Source of the DNA: Chaetoderma sp. LZ-2023a
Taxonomy: Eukaryota; Mollusca; Caudofoveata; Chaetodermatida; Chaetodermatidae
NCBI GenBank assembly: GCA_034401795.1
Contig: CM067360.1
Location: 49,958,073 to 50,022,072 of the forward strand
Direction of reading: 5' to 3'
Length of the DNA: 64,000 nucleotides
In this document: one piece after another, positions 32,474-45,180 of the stretch
How the letters are laid out: each line of letters opens with the position of its first letter
Position numbering within the stretch: position 1 is the stretch's first letter
Notes under the pieces: model-generated
What the model was told of the DNA's origin: nothing
The model's database searches: none
The model's input: the letters and a program-made list of their open reading frames with translations, nothing else
Program-made: the position numbers and the translations under genes

Positions 32474-34508
32474 AAATCAGACCATTTTTATTAGCCCTAA
32501 GATGGCTTCTTACCTACTTAATGTATAATCTAATCTCTCACCATTTTGGAAATTCTTTCTGTCAGTCCTTAACTCACGCAAAATTTGATTTAAAGAGCAC
32601 CTACCCAGGGTATGAAGGATCGTTCTATCGGCTCTCAATAGATTGTTATAGTCAAATTTAACATTCTGCTTGCAAATGGACTATTAGTCGTGGAAATCAT
32701 CGGAAAGTCTACCAGAAGAGGGGGAGAACAAACCTCATAGTGTGCAAACTGTGAAATGTTTTATCTGAACATATTGTTTCCACACCAACTCTTAAAACAT
32801 TTGAAAATGGTTTAGATAGGCTTTGGCATAGTCAAGAGGGAATGCATGACTACACCGTACATGCAGCCCATGACCAGCTGAGTGATGGCAAAATCATGGA
32901 GATAAACGAAGAAGAGATGTGTAGAAAGGCCTAATTGTCCTGAGCACAGAATTATTACCTAGATTATAACTCTCAGTATTTATGGTATAGAAATTGATTA
33001 CAATTAAACTTCTGGTTTAGGTATGCTAAATCAATTCACTTCTGTTGTTTTGCTGGTATTGTTTATGTTTCTAAATCATGTTTGACAATTTAATGCCCTG
33101 TCTCAGGGGCTCTTATTTGGAGATTTTAAATTTCTTTATTAGTTGTTCTTAGTGAGATGACTGAACCATCCAATTCTACTCATCCTTCGCAACATTGTGT
33201 ACACCCATCTCTGCCTAGTGTTCCTAATTTTTTATGCTCTAGTTCACCCTTATACATCTTCACATTTATCTTCTAGGAATAATTTCTTTTTTCTTATGAT
33301 CCTAGCAGTTCTTTTGTAATTTTGACTTCACCAGATTTTGTTTTGTTCCTGAATTTTCTCAGGTATTAGTTTCTTCCTATCAGCCTATTATTCCACCTGT
33401 TCTCTAAAAAAATTGGAATCAATCATCTTTCGATTCTTCTAATATCAATCTCCAATTCAGTGGGTCAGTCTTTATCATTTTAATTGTGAACAGTGGTTTG
33501 CTATCTTTTAGTATCATATCTGGACTGATTTATTTCTCACATATGACGGGCGTGGTTCCATCTAGTTTTTTATCAGTCTTTCCTTTCTGTCAGTCAGTAG
33601 GATCCCTCGGCATGATGAAGCATATTTATGTATAAAGTAAGCTTGTCACAATAATAAAGTTAGTCTACATAAGGTACCGCCTCCAATCCTTTTTGTCTTA
33701 TCAAGACTTACACCACTCCTTACTTGAGTTCAGTAGAAATTTTGATCTTTTTCTTTGACTAGTGATATGTATATTTCTGTTATTTTCATATGGAGCTGTT
33801 TTCTCTGCCTTATCTATTCACGCCTATTTTGAATCTTCTAAATTCTAACTTTCCCAGGCATTATTAAATAAATTCCTCAAGGGGGTCTAACCAAGATGAT
33901 TGGGTCATTGCCTTCTCATGGATTGTGGAATATGTTTTTTTCTTTTCCCCTTCTGTGTAGTTTCAGTCTTTTGTCCTTATCCATCATTTATCTGGTAACA
34001 GGTGTAGTGGACTTCTTTCCTGTTTAATCATCTGATAACAATATTAACAATTGGGCTCATAACATACTAGCTTTGTTTAAAATAAGATTTTGTAAAATAA
34101 GATTCTGCAGGTTTATTCTGGTCCTAGCTGTCATGCTTAAGCCCTTCTAGATAAGCTCAACTCTCTCAAGGGTGGGGATGGATATAGCTAGCCTCATGCA
34201 TGTCATACATAGCAGATTTCCTACATGTAAGGTACAATCAAATTAGTCATTGAATCCTCCCCCCTTTTTCTATCAAACCATGTTAGTCTCCTGTGACATT
34301 AGTCCTGCTTTTGTTCCCGATCAATAAATTTCTTTTCAAGTAGGATACAGTGGCGGAATGACAGAGTCCAAGGATTTTAAGGAGTATGAGGTGCTGGCAG
34401 ATCATCTTTTTATAGGGTCTCAGCTCTTATCTTCAGCTGACATTTATCCTTTTCCGACAGCTTCCAGAAAAATTTTACAATTCATGTCGTTATGATTTAA
34501 TACTAATT

Positions 34509-34610
34509 CTGTTGCATATTTTGGAATTATTTTGACTGGAACTCATGGCTGATTTATTGCTGCTTGAGACAATGATGACTTACAGTCAAATCGTTTTATA
34601 TTATTCAACT
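34509..34610 (+). repeat. M2-like hairpin within DIRS-C
   Basis: TTGCATATTTTGGAATTATT, TTGACTGGAACTC ... CTTACAGTCAAATCGTTTTA and TATTCAACTT form a degraded M2 palindrome. The same site in DIRS-C copy 2 (45108-45180) also has it, so it was inserted before the two copies diverged or is part of the family. Confidence 0.55.
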
Positions 34611-35429
34611 TCCTGATAAGTTGCCTCAGAAATGGAGTTCATCGATGAAAGGAATATATGGACATGGAGATATTTTGGCTAGTCATCACAGGTCTTGTCC
34701 AGGATAAGTGACAGTGTTTTCTGATATTTCCATACATACAGAATTGATCCTAACTGGATCTGGGTTCTTTTAACCGCATCATGGCCAGTCTGGGATTCCT
34801 CTTGTGTGGAAGGTTCCTCAGTTGTGTTAAAATTTTGGGCCAAATGGAGTCAGTTTTGCGTACGAAGGTAAAGTCTGGTAATTCAGAATTTTGTCCTTCA
34901 TCCTGACCGCATACACGGCATTTTCATTCACTTGTTATCATCGGTATCAGTTCACAAGTTTTTCCATCTGCAGTTCCTTTTTTATGTCTTGTTCTTAAGT
35001 GGCATCATCAAATCACCTAAGTTTTCCAGTCCGGTCTAAGACAGGATAGAAAATTGAGAAAAAGTTATATATTTCCATACCAATCCTTCATCAACATATA
35101 TAAATTTGATCTGTGCTGGGATTTTCTTCCCATAAGATCATGTTGGACTCAATATCAAGCATGATATATTTTCATCTCCAGAATACATTGGTATGTTTAA
35201 GCGTCTTCCTCAGAGTTTCTTCAGTCTTGTGGCCAGTTCGAAGATTCCTCAGCCATATCTTTTACGAGTTTCGTTTAAATTCATCATATGTTTGAACCCA
35301 TAGTCTTCGGACAAATGCTTCCTTTGATCCTTTCTACTAAGAGTTTGGGGGAGGAGATCACTATAGAATTTCTTCTCGGTCTTGTGTCTATGGAATCAGA
35401 TAAAGTAGTCTTATTCCCACTTCAATACT

Positions 35430-35711
35430 GTGGAATATCGGAGAATGATGAGATATTGTCTCTTTAACAAGTCACCTATCTGCTCATGCAGTCATTTCTA
35501 TAGTAGTAACTTTCATCAACAAGCAGGGCCGTTGAGGTTATCATATTTTGTTTGGAGCCTGGGTCCTCCTGCAGTGGAGATGTCAGGAAATCTATTGGCA
35601 TCTCACATTCCAAGTAGAATGATTTTCCTTGTAGCTCATTTATTACATTCCATTAAGTTTCTACTCAGTATAGCATCCAGGTCTGATGTTCATATTCTTC
35701 CTCCAGGCTAG
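35430..35711 (+). pseudogene. DIRS-C RNase H remnant
   Basis: The 93-codon frame contains NFHQQAGPLRLSYFVWSLGP, GNLLASHIPSRM and a following AHLLH. This parallels the DIRS RNase H C-terminal pattern (YINRQ-G-RS, then HIPGRSNILADALS), as seen at 18560-18740 in DIRS-B. The last acidic residue (LAD) reads as VAH, so it is inactive. Assignment is by pattern only. Confidence 0.6.
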
Positions 35712-37104
35712 GCTCTGGCCTCAGATGCTCTGGCCCAGTCATAGACATCACATTTTGTTTAAATATCTTCAATTTAACTTTCTAGTGCCAATTGTCTTTA
35801 AGAACTTTTGTCAGCGGAATGTATTATCCCTTTAATCACTACTGCTTGGCCCAATGAGAGTAATCAGTGGATCTCGTAGTCTTCTTTGTGGAAATCCAGT
35901 CTTCCAAATTTTGCGGATTTTCTATCTCGTTTAAGAGCAGCTTTCATTTCATCCTTACACAAAGCTTCAATATGTATATTTGGTATTTTCCAAGAGACCT
36001 GTTTTTCAGAAATTTATTTTTTTGTCTGAACTTTAGTATTCTTCATCAATTCAAATCTATCTGTTACAGGAGAATTTACCACAGTATATTTAAGGTTTTC
36101 AAACGGTTGTAAAAACAACACATTATCACTACCGATTCTGCATCCCATCATCAAGTCATAGATTCATGGGATATTTTTGATGACTTAAATCTCTGTATGC
36201 TGGGGTGGTGTTATCGTTTTCACTAGCATCTATCCCTCTTTATTTTCTATAGGTTTAAGTATTTACATCATTTATCCATGGTCCAGGTATTTTTATGGTG
36301 TAGCGCAAAGACAAATGCCCATAATAAATTCCTATTAACTCATGTCTTGGGTACATCTGTTTAATTGTATAACTCTGAAATCATTCTATTTCTACTAGCT
36401 GCCTCATTTGTTAGATGGTGTTCAGATATCCATATTCTTTTTGTGAATGATCTTTTCTAGGTGGTAGGAGATCTGGCTACATTCATTGCCTTTGAAGAGA
36501 TCTTATATATAAAACCTAATTAATTGTTTTCAATCCTTTCCGAAAACTATACCCAATTTAAAAGCTCTTTTTGAAACACCGTTCAGATTACTTATGCGAA
36601 TTTGTTTAGTAAGCGCGCATCTCATCAACTGGATTACAGACACCATTAATTGACACTAGAATGTATCTCCAGGAGACGCTCAGTTTGTGTTAAGGCACAC
36701 GATGTTTATATGGCCTTCTCCTTCGCATTCTATGCAGATCTATCAGTGGATGACATTAAGTAAGTTGCAGTATAAATGTCAGATTCTACATTATTTTTAT
36801 CTGGAAGAGCAGATTCAATTCGCAATCTGACATTTCTAGTTTCGGCACTCAAACCCAGGTTCAATTGTCTAGATTCTTTAGTCAGTCCTCTTCTTCACCA
36901 TCTCGTGTCTGTTTTTAAATTCTGTTTGCTGAAATTTTCTAATTATCATTATTTTACTGTATTTTGTATAGAACATTTGTTTGTTCGTGCTCTTTCAGCG
37001 ATTTAGTTGATTTTAATATTTTTGGTGATTAACCTTTCATTCCTGATTTGCAATTTATCAAACCACCTAGTATTTGGGCTTTGACGAATTCTATGTTTTA
37101 TCAA
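35712..37104 (+). other. DIRS-C copy 1, degraded distal interior
   Basis: Expected place of the tyrosine recombinase. Only short T-rich frames occur (35867-36112, 36776-37006) and I cannot identify the catalytic boxes. Confidence 0.4.
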
Positions 37105-37215
37105 ACAGTGAATTGAGTGGCTTAGTATTTTTGTTGTGTACCAAAATGACCCTGATGTATATACTGCTCTGGCGTTTTGTTAGCTTACTAAAATACTTAC
37201 CACTCAATTCACTCT
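37105..37215 (+). repeat. DIRS-C internal complementary region (ICR)
   Basis: GTGAATTGAGTGGCTTAGTA and TTGTTGTGTACC match the reverse complement of the left end of copy 2 (39626-39665). The following ACCCTGATGTATATACTG and GGCGTTTTGTTAGCTTAC match the terminal repeat seen at 63845. This is the two-tip junction of a DIRS ICR for this family. Confidence 0.75.
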
Positions 37216-37239
37216 GACCCATCTCAGCCACCCCACATT

Positions 37240-37515
37240 GTTAAATTGCAAATCATTATTAAATTTCTTGGAATTAATTAATGATGGCTGGGACTCGGTC
37301 GCATGCATAGTAGCATAAGTGTGCATGCTCACAGACTCGTTTATATGTACTCTGTAGGAATACCGGAACCGGTTCCTTAGAACAATGACTGCTTTAGAGT
37401 TAAAGATACTATCAAGAATACCCAATGGAGGGATGTATCTCTGCTAACCTTGTTTAACAGGGAACCCACACGCCATGGGAATGATTAGGTTAACATTTTC
37501 TGAGACATCTAAGTC
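37240..37515 (-). repeat. DIRS-C right terminal repeat, outer tip missing
   Basis: Inverted match to about 39690-39945: CCCAATGGAGGGATGTATCT, CTGCTAACCTTGTTTA and CCATGGGAATGA occur in both. Homology stops at about 37515, before the roughly 75-bp tip predicted by the ICR. Confidence 0.7.
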
Positions 37516-38256
37516 AGGTGTTTCAAGTCCACATGTTTCAAAAAGAAAAGAATTTGCATGCAGGAGTAATTTTCATCCAAATTGTTATAAAGATAATCAG
37601 CACGATTCTAAATATAATATGATATACCTGTATAAATATTATTTACATTAGGCTATTATTCATTTAATCATGATTATTTGTAAAAAATATGTTCGTGAAC
37701 GATCACAAAACTAAATAATCATATGCGAAATAAACTAATCCAAATTAGATGTTTTTCAAATTTAAAGTCGACTTACATTTTCCTGATACTACCCCATGTG
37801 AGTATGAAAGATGGCAGTAAATACTGCGTTATATCTATATTGCTTATTATGTGACTTGTTTTTGTGAAAGAATCCATCAATCTGTTGAAATCTGACATTG
37901 TTTTTAGCTAAACAAAATCTTTGGGACACTCAAGCAATAATAGTTTGGCCAGAATATCAATTGTTTTCAAACCAAACACTTTTGCTAGGCATAAAATATC
38001 GCACATGCATCTTTGTTGTAATTGTAATAGTTAATACATGTAGCATCTATGTTTGACCAAAATGTAGACAAGCTGGTTATAGAAATATGTTGCTTTAGAA
38101 AACCGCTGCACCACACTTTTAGAAACCAGCGCACCATAGGAAGACCAGTCTGTACCACACCTGGCTGACTTTTCATTTCTCTTGGACCTTTCAAGTATTG
38201 CCAGATTGTATGCATATTGTGCTCATTAATCATACTCTAATGTGTATAATAGCATG
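37516..38256. other. No gene recognised
   Basis: A/T-rich DNA after the truncated DIRS-C end. No repeat or gene is assigned. Confidence 0.5.
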
Positions 38257-38487
38257 TTAACCTTTATCCCTCACAACATCCAAAAACGGCCTCTGCAGTG
38301 GTCTTGAGAAATGTCCATTTGCAGACCAAGAGAAGGATATTTTTTTTAATTTACCACTGGAATGACTGCCTCGATAACTGAGGCAGTCATTCCAGTTGTA
38401 AATTTTTAAAAACCAGTCTTCTCGTGGTCTGCAAATGGACATTTTCTATGCGATTTTCTTGAACGAATTTGAGGGTTAAAGGGTTAA
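38257..38487 (+). mobile_element. M1 foldback MITE, well preserved
   Basis: It starts TTAACCTTTATCCCTCACAA and ends GAGGGTTAAAGGGTTAA. The arms contain TGTCCATTTGCAGACCAAGA and TGGTCTGCAAATGGACA. The core is GCCTCGATAACTGAGGCAGT. TTAA is present at both edges. Confidence 0.85.
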
Positions 38488-39625
38488 TTGTGATTTCTGA
38501 AAGCCTATTACTATATGACAATTTGACTGGAGGTATTTTTAGTGGTCCGTTCAGCGATATCAATTTTCCTTCTTGTGCTTGCAATTTCCATTTGACGTCA
38601 AGTTTGTAGTTCATTTTAGATATTGCCAATACTATTAGTTTTGAAAGCTTTATGCCTCCCCAACCAACCCCCATCAGCATATCTACGATTAATAGAATTA
38701 TGAAGATTATGTATGTAAAATTATCGCGATTATAAAAATAGCATAATCTTGCAAGCCTAATTTACATCATATAGAGTAGAATGGGTTAGAATACAATGAT
38801 TTTCTTGGTGTAAATCAACATTTATTGTTGATTCATTCATTTATATCCTCCCAGTTAATTTGTCCTTAATTGATTGGTATCGCCCATAGAGACAGCATGC
38901 GTTGTGAGATCAAGACAATCTCAAAGCAATTATTAGGCCATCAGTTTTCATCTGCCAGGCCATTTCTCATGTGTACAAGCACATTATTTTGCTTTTGTGT
39001 GAGTGTCTATGGGTTACGTTTTTGCTTCTGTGAGTGCATACGTACCTGGATTTTAGGTTCCAATCCATTTGAATACGTGATGTCATTTATAAGTCACACA
39101 TGTATGAAGATGAATAGTTTCTAATATGTTGGCGTTAGTTAAATGTCAAGGCCACTATTATAAATAATATCATTCTTGTTTGCAGACAAATGGTTTTGAT
39201 AATATTTGGATTCTTCCTTCACTTTCTTAGCTTAAGCCGGGGATGCATATTGTTTTGGGTCCAAATGTCAACGATCACTTTATCTGTAGCTAAATAAACT
39301 GTAAACATGGCAATAGTCTGTGGGAATTACCATCAATAACTAAGTCCATCCATTTTCCATTTGTAATACGAAAAACGAAGCGGCTCGAGCAATTTTCTTC
39401 TTAGCTCGACTTTGCGAAGTAAAACGAGCCATTGTCATACCCTGCACGTCGTCCGGCAGGGGCGTTGTTGTCCAATTTGCGTTTAGCTCAACATTTGTGT
39501 CTATGGCTCATGTTCGGTTAATCATATTGGACCCAGACTTGGAGACATGCTTCCTTATAATGACACACCATCATACAATGAGCGTGTGTCAAAAGGTCAA
39601 AGGTCAAAGTCACTATGTAAAAACC
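38488..39625. other. No gene recognised
   Basis: Short unsupported frames only. No repeat family is identified apart from A/T-rich tracts. Confidence 0.5.
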
Positions 39626-40699
39626 TTTGGTTTGTAACACAACAGAAATACTAAGCCACTCAACTAACTGTTTGCTAAAGTCACGTGCAGCCATGAACTT
39701 AGATATCTCAGAAAACCGTAACCTTTTCATTCCCATGGCGCATTGGTTCCCTAGTAAACAAGGTTAGCAGAGATACATCCCTCCATTGGGTATTCTTAAT
39801 AATTTCTCTTTAACTCTATTGCCGTCACTGCTCTAGGGAACCGGTTACTCTATTCCTTTAGAGAATATATAAATGATTCCATGAGCATGCACACTATGCT
39901 ACTATATAAGCAAACGAGTCCCAAGTTTTCATTAATTAATTGTGTATCTTACAGGAAACACCTAATTTATATCTCGGCATATCCTATTCACCCTAATCCT
40001 GTGGAGTAAACCCACAATTGATTTATCATGAATGCCACAGAACATGCAACCTTTGTTGAATAAGTCATGTATTTTATGTAAAATGTCTATAATTTACGTG
40101 GATGGGAAATGGAATGTTTTCGTGGTTACAAAGAAAATAGCCCCTGCAGTCAGGTTCGCGGTACAAATCAGGTGAAGTCAATAACTCTGATCCTATTTTA
40201 GCCACAGAGGCGCGTTTCTACGTAAGGTATACTGTATACAGGTTTAGAACAACTCCTACATAATGTATCCTACAGAACATGTAACATACCGGGTGGAAAG
40301 TTTAACTTCGAATATGATAATACCCTGGGAGCGACGCCATTTTTGCAGGGGCTAATTTAACATTATGAGCAATGGGCCGTGAAATCTTAATTGCATTTTC
40401 TTTAATATCTTGCAAAAATCACCCGAGATTTGATGTTTTCGGATACTGGGAGAGGTTATTGCAATTTGTCAGATACATAATTTTATAGCTTGAGCTTCAT
40501 GAAAAATGTAAACAATGCGTTGCTATGGGCATTCCTCTTTAGCTTGTAGTACCGGTAAGTAACAACAGAAATATGATTTTATAAGGAAATAACGTCGAAG
40601 AGCAATAAGTGGAAGCATTGTTTTGTTACCGCTTTTCGTTCACAAGTCTCGATCTCCCTGCGACTTATATATACGAAAACAGGACACTCTTTAAGCCGA

Positions 40700-41567
40700 A
40701 TTGGATCAAATTTAAGTGCGTGAACTATACATGTTAGCAGAATATCTTTTACCTATAATCGAGACCATTCCTTGGGCACATTTTGGGTCAAAACATTTCT
40801 TAAAAAGTCAAAGATTATACCACGGAAATTGAACTAAATGTTATGGTAGACAATTCGGGCTGCCTGACGACTATGTTTAATGTATACTCCAAAAACACCA
40901 AGTGGAAGTGAAATTATTAAATTGGGGCGCCTAAATATTGCTTATTTAATAAATATCACGTATTACATCAAAATGAATCCAGAATTTGACAAAATGGCGT
41001 CGAGAAAGGTTACATGTATAAATCACATGATTCGCCTCCAATCGCAAGAGATCTTTATTCTAATTAGAGTGAGTACTCAGATCTAAATATTCTGGACTCG
41101 GAAATTGCTATATATCATCATTGCGCGATAGGAACTGAATGTTCCTGTACCCGTTTGATAACCAGCTCCCATTAGCGCATAAGATCACACAGCGCCTCCA
41201 AACGCAAAAGAGCCATTACAACTAGTGACCATCTTACCACATTCCTAATGTCACATGATTTCTATATTTTCTAGGCGACATTTTATGTCAAAATTAGATT
41301 GATTTTAGTATAATAAATGATCTTTATTGAAGATACACTATATTTAGGTGGTCCTATTTAATAATTTCTCTTCCACCATGATATTTTTAGGCAAACATTA
41401 AACATAGTGCTGAGTCATGGTAATTTTTGAAACATTTTTTTAAAGGTACATTTTTCCTAAATTTCACAGCGTCTTATACTTGAATACAAGAGATTTTGGG
41501 TGGATTTTGGTCAAATTTGGGACAGTGTCCTATATTCGAGGGCAGCCTTTAGTTGAGAAATGATGGT
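40700..41567 (+). mobile_element. T1 transposon copy inside DIRS-C
   Basis: The part from 40811 to 41560 follows T1 at 13716-14661: GATTATACCACGGAAATTGA, CTGCCTGACGACTATGTTTA, GGGGCGCCTAAATATTGC and, at the other end, TATTCGAGGGCAGCC and AGTTGAGAAATGATGGTA. It has fewer internal tandem units than the 13.6-kb copy. The left tip is not resolved. Confidence 0.7.
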
Positions 41568-42790
41568 ACCGTAGTTAAATATGGCGCTTACATTTTCTGC
41601 TGGCGTCTAATTCAGATAAATTATTTCAGTTGCAACTTACAACTTTAATAAGTTCATGAGTGAAATGGTTAATATTTTGATATTAAAATTACAAATATTG
41701 ATGTCCTAATTTACTATATCGTAGATGTGTTTTGATCTCAACGTTTTAGTAGAAATTATAGCCTTTGGATCAGGAAAGTTATTGCCTATCAGACCCTTTT
41801 AATTCAGCCGTAATATGGGCTTTTTCCTACTTATGGTATGATCACTCATACCAGTTTGGGAATGTTTTCTGTGGGTCTTCAACTCACATGAAATTGGATA
41901 TAAAGAGTACACTTACCAAGGGTATAAACATTCATTCTATCGGCTCTCAATCGATTGTTATAGACAAATATAACTCGTATTCAGTATTTATGATATAGCG
42001 ATTGATTATAATTGAACTTCTGGTTTAGGTATGCCAAATATAGGTAATCTATGTAATAATTCTGATAGCAGACCAATTAGGCCTCTATGCTCAGCTCTTC
42101 TTTGTTTATCTCACTTACTGTGCCGTCGCTTCCGGTCATGGGTTGCATCCCAATTAAACCACTTCCGTTGTTTTGCGGGTATTGTTTATGATTCTACTTC
42201 AGGTTTTGACAATATAAAATGTCCTGTCTCAGGGGCTCTTATTTTGAAATTATAAATTTCTTTGTCAATTGTTCTTAGTGAAATGGTTGAACCATCTAAT
42301 ACTCCTTGTTATTCGGAACCTTGTCTTCACCAAACTTTGTCATAATTGTCTCCCTTTTGTCGATTTGGCTTCCCCAGATCTCTTTTTGTTCCTGAATCTT
42401 CTCATGCATTAGATTCTTCCGATCAGCCTCCATCTAGTCAATACCCTATTTTTTTCAATTGCTCTCTCAAAAATTGGAATCAGTCTTCTTTCGATTCTCC
42501 TAATAAGAGTTTGCAAATAAGTGCATCAGTCTTTATTATTTTAATTTGTGAAAATAGTGGTCTGCTACCATCTATTATTTTAATATCTCCTAGCCTGATT
42601 TCTTTTTCACGTAGAACTAGCAGTGCAGTTGCAGCTCCATCTAATTTTTACATCTGTCTTACCTCGCTATCCCTCAGTAGAATCTCTCGTATTGACGATC
42701 TATTTCTTTGACTAGTGATATGTTTCTTTCTGTTATTTGTGATATTTCATATGAAGCTGTTTCAGTGCTTTATCTATTCAAGGCTATTTT

Positions 42791-44660
42791 TTTAGCTATC
42801 CTGGCCAGAATGGCCAAGTGAGCCTATGGCATGGCGACCATCCGTCTGTCCGTCCGGTGTCAGGCCAGTGTCTGTCCATCAACTTTTGCTTAAAAACGCT
42901 ACTCCTCACTAACTGCTTGGCAGATTTCAACCTAAATTGGCTGGAAGGACCCTATGGGGGTAGGCTTCAGAACTTTTATACAGAATTTTGATGGGTCAAT
43001 TTTTTCAGCGCCCATCTTGCATTTTCCGAAAAATGGGAAATCGTTTAAAACGCTACTCCTCATTAACTGCTTGGGCATTTTCAACCAGGCTTAGCTCGGA
43101 AGATAGTACACTGGTATGTTTCAGAACTTGTATACAGAATTTTTAATTGGTCAATCTTTCCGCCGGCTATCTTGTGATTTTCTGAAAACTTCTGGAAATC
43201 ATTTAAAAGCGTACTCGATAACCACTGAGCCGATTTCAATCAAACTTGGATGAAAGAACCCTCGCATAGTATGATCCAGATCTTCTATACAGAATTTTGA
43301 TTGGTCCATTTTTCCGGCCGGCATCTTGAATTAAAAAAAAATTGTAGGAACTCGTTTAAAACGCTGCTCCTCATTAACTGCTTGAGCAATTTCTACGAGT
43401 CTTGGCTGGAAGGATACTAGGCTAGTAGGGTCAAGTTCGACTCCTAACCATAGTTAGCTATAGCTAACTAGAATACCAGTCGACCTTCAAATAGTTAACT
43501 AGTTAGTCAACTATGGTCAACCGAGAACCCGGCCTCGGTTCAGATGGTTAGTGCGATAGTTGCGTAAATTTCAAAATGGCGGACAATGATTGCTTGCCAT
43601 GAATAAATGCATATAAATGTGTAAAATTTCACTAAATAACTTAGGTTTGATGAAATTATGCTTTCCCATTGTATGTCAATGTTTCCAAGCCCATATTCCT
43701 TCCCACTTTATGCCATATGGATACTGTTTGACGTCTTAGCAGACAAAAATAACCCATTTTCGTATGTCATCAAAACAGACGACAGAAAGGGTTAATGGAG
43801 ACTGGTAACCGGCTCCAAATTTTCTGCAATATTAATTCAATAGGGAACCGGGTACCAACGAACTATAGTCGACTACGATCAAGTTCGACTGGGCATAGCA
43901 ACTGCGCATGATCAGTAAATCAGCAAACTGACTATAGTTAGCGAGTCAAACTTTTTCAACCAGGCTTGGCTGGGAAGATAGTACACTGGTATGTTTCAAA
44001 ACATGTATACAGAATTTTTATTGGTCAATTTTTCTGGTGGCCATCTTGGATTTTCAGAAAATTTCTGCAAATCACTTAAAAGCCTGCTTGAGAACCACTA
44101 GGCCGATTTCATTAAAACTTGGATGGACGACCCCTAGCATAGTATGCTTCAGAACGTGTATCCAGAATTTTGATTGTTCAATTTTTCCGCCATCCATCTT
44201 GGATTTTCTTACCATTTTGGGGAATTAGTTAAACGCCTACTTCTCATTAACCGCTTGGCCAATTTCAACCAAACTCAGCGGGAAGAACCCTAGACCGGTA
44301 CGCTTTAGAACATGTATACAGAATTTTGATGGCTTGAATTTGATGGTGGCCATTTGTACAAATTGCTACTCATTAATCGCTTGCGCAATTTCAACCAAAT
44401 TTGGCTGGAATGATCCTTTTGTCATAGCCTCTAGAAATTCTATTCAGAATTTTGATTGTTCAATGTTTTAGCAGCAGTCTCTGATTTTCTGAAAGTTTTC
44501 CGGAACCATTTAAAAACGGTAGTCCGATTTCGTCAAAACTTGGGTGGAACGATCCTATGATGGTAGGCTTCAACATATTAAACGAGAATGTTGATTGTTC
44601 AGTTTTTTTGTGGCCATCTAATGGTCCAGGTGAGTGCCACAGGCCCTGAGGCCTCTTGTT
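42791..44660 (+). mobile_element. HINE1 copy inserted in DIRS-C copy 2
   Basis: The 5' tip is TTTAGCTATCCTGGCC ... GGCCAAGTGAGCC. Tandem units of about 150-160 bp contain ATACAGAATTTTGATTGGTC and CCATCTTGGATTTTCTGAAA. The 3' tip is GGTCCAGGTGAGTGCCACAG then GGCCTCTTGTT. Host sequence before (GGCTATTTT) and after (TAACATTGGATTTGG) aligns with uninterrupted DIRS-C copy 1. A further element lies inside at about 43433-43959. Confidence 0.85.
43433..43959. mobile_element. Possible TIR MITE nested in HINE1
   Basis: It interrupts the HINE1 unit after CTAGGCTAGTAGG. The ends GTTCGACTCCTAACCATAGT and ACTATAGTTAGCGAGTCAAAC are approximate reverse complements. The ends are rich in TAGTTAGCTATAGCTAACTA self-complementary sequence. 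No coding content. Confidence 0.5.
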
Positions 44661-45180
44661 TAACATTGGATTTGGTAAAATAGGAAACTGCAGGATTATT
44701 CTGCTCCTAGCTGAGATTTTCAAGCACTTCTAGATAATCTCTACTCTATCGGGGGTGGGTGTGTTATAGCTAGCCTCATAGGTATCAGATTGCCTACATA
44801 TAAAATAAAGGTACACTCAACTTATACATTGAATCCTATCCCCTCTTTCTATCAACCCACATTGGACTCCTGTGGCATTAGTCCAGTTTTTGTTACAGCC
44901 ATTTGGACAATAAATTTCTGCTTTTATCAAGAAGGAAACAGTGGAGAAATGGCAAAGATTTAAGGGTTTTTAAAAAAGGAGGTTCTGACCGATCATCAAT
45001 TTAAAGAGTCTCGGGCTTTATTTTCAACTTACGTACTTATCCGTTTCCGACAAATTCCTGAAAAAAATTTTCACTTCATGTTCTTTATGACATAAGATTA
45101 ATTCTGTTGCACATTTTTGAAGTTATGTTGATTGGAACCCATTGCTGCTTCCAGTCAACTTCATTAAATACATTCAAGTG

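Larger units (their letters stand above)
32474..37515 (+). mobile_element. DIRS-C copy 1 (5' truncated, degraded)
   Basis: Homologous in order to 41765-46600. Shared landmarks are TCGGCTCTCAATMGATTGTT, AACTTCTGGTTTAGGTATGC, CCTGTCTCAGGGGCTCTTAT and GTTGCCTCAGAAATGGA. It has an ICR at 37105-37215 and a right terminal repeat to about 37515. It contains an RNase H remnant at 35430-35711. The first part and the outermost right tip are absent. The strand is T-rich, as in DIRS-A. Confidence 0.75.
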
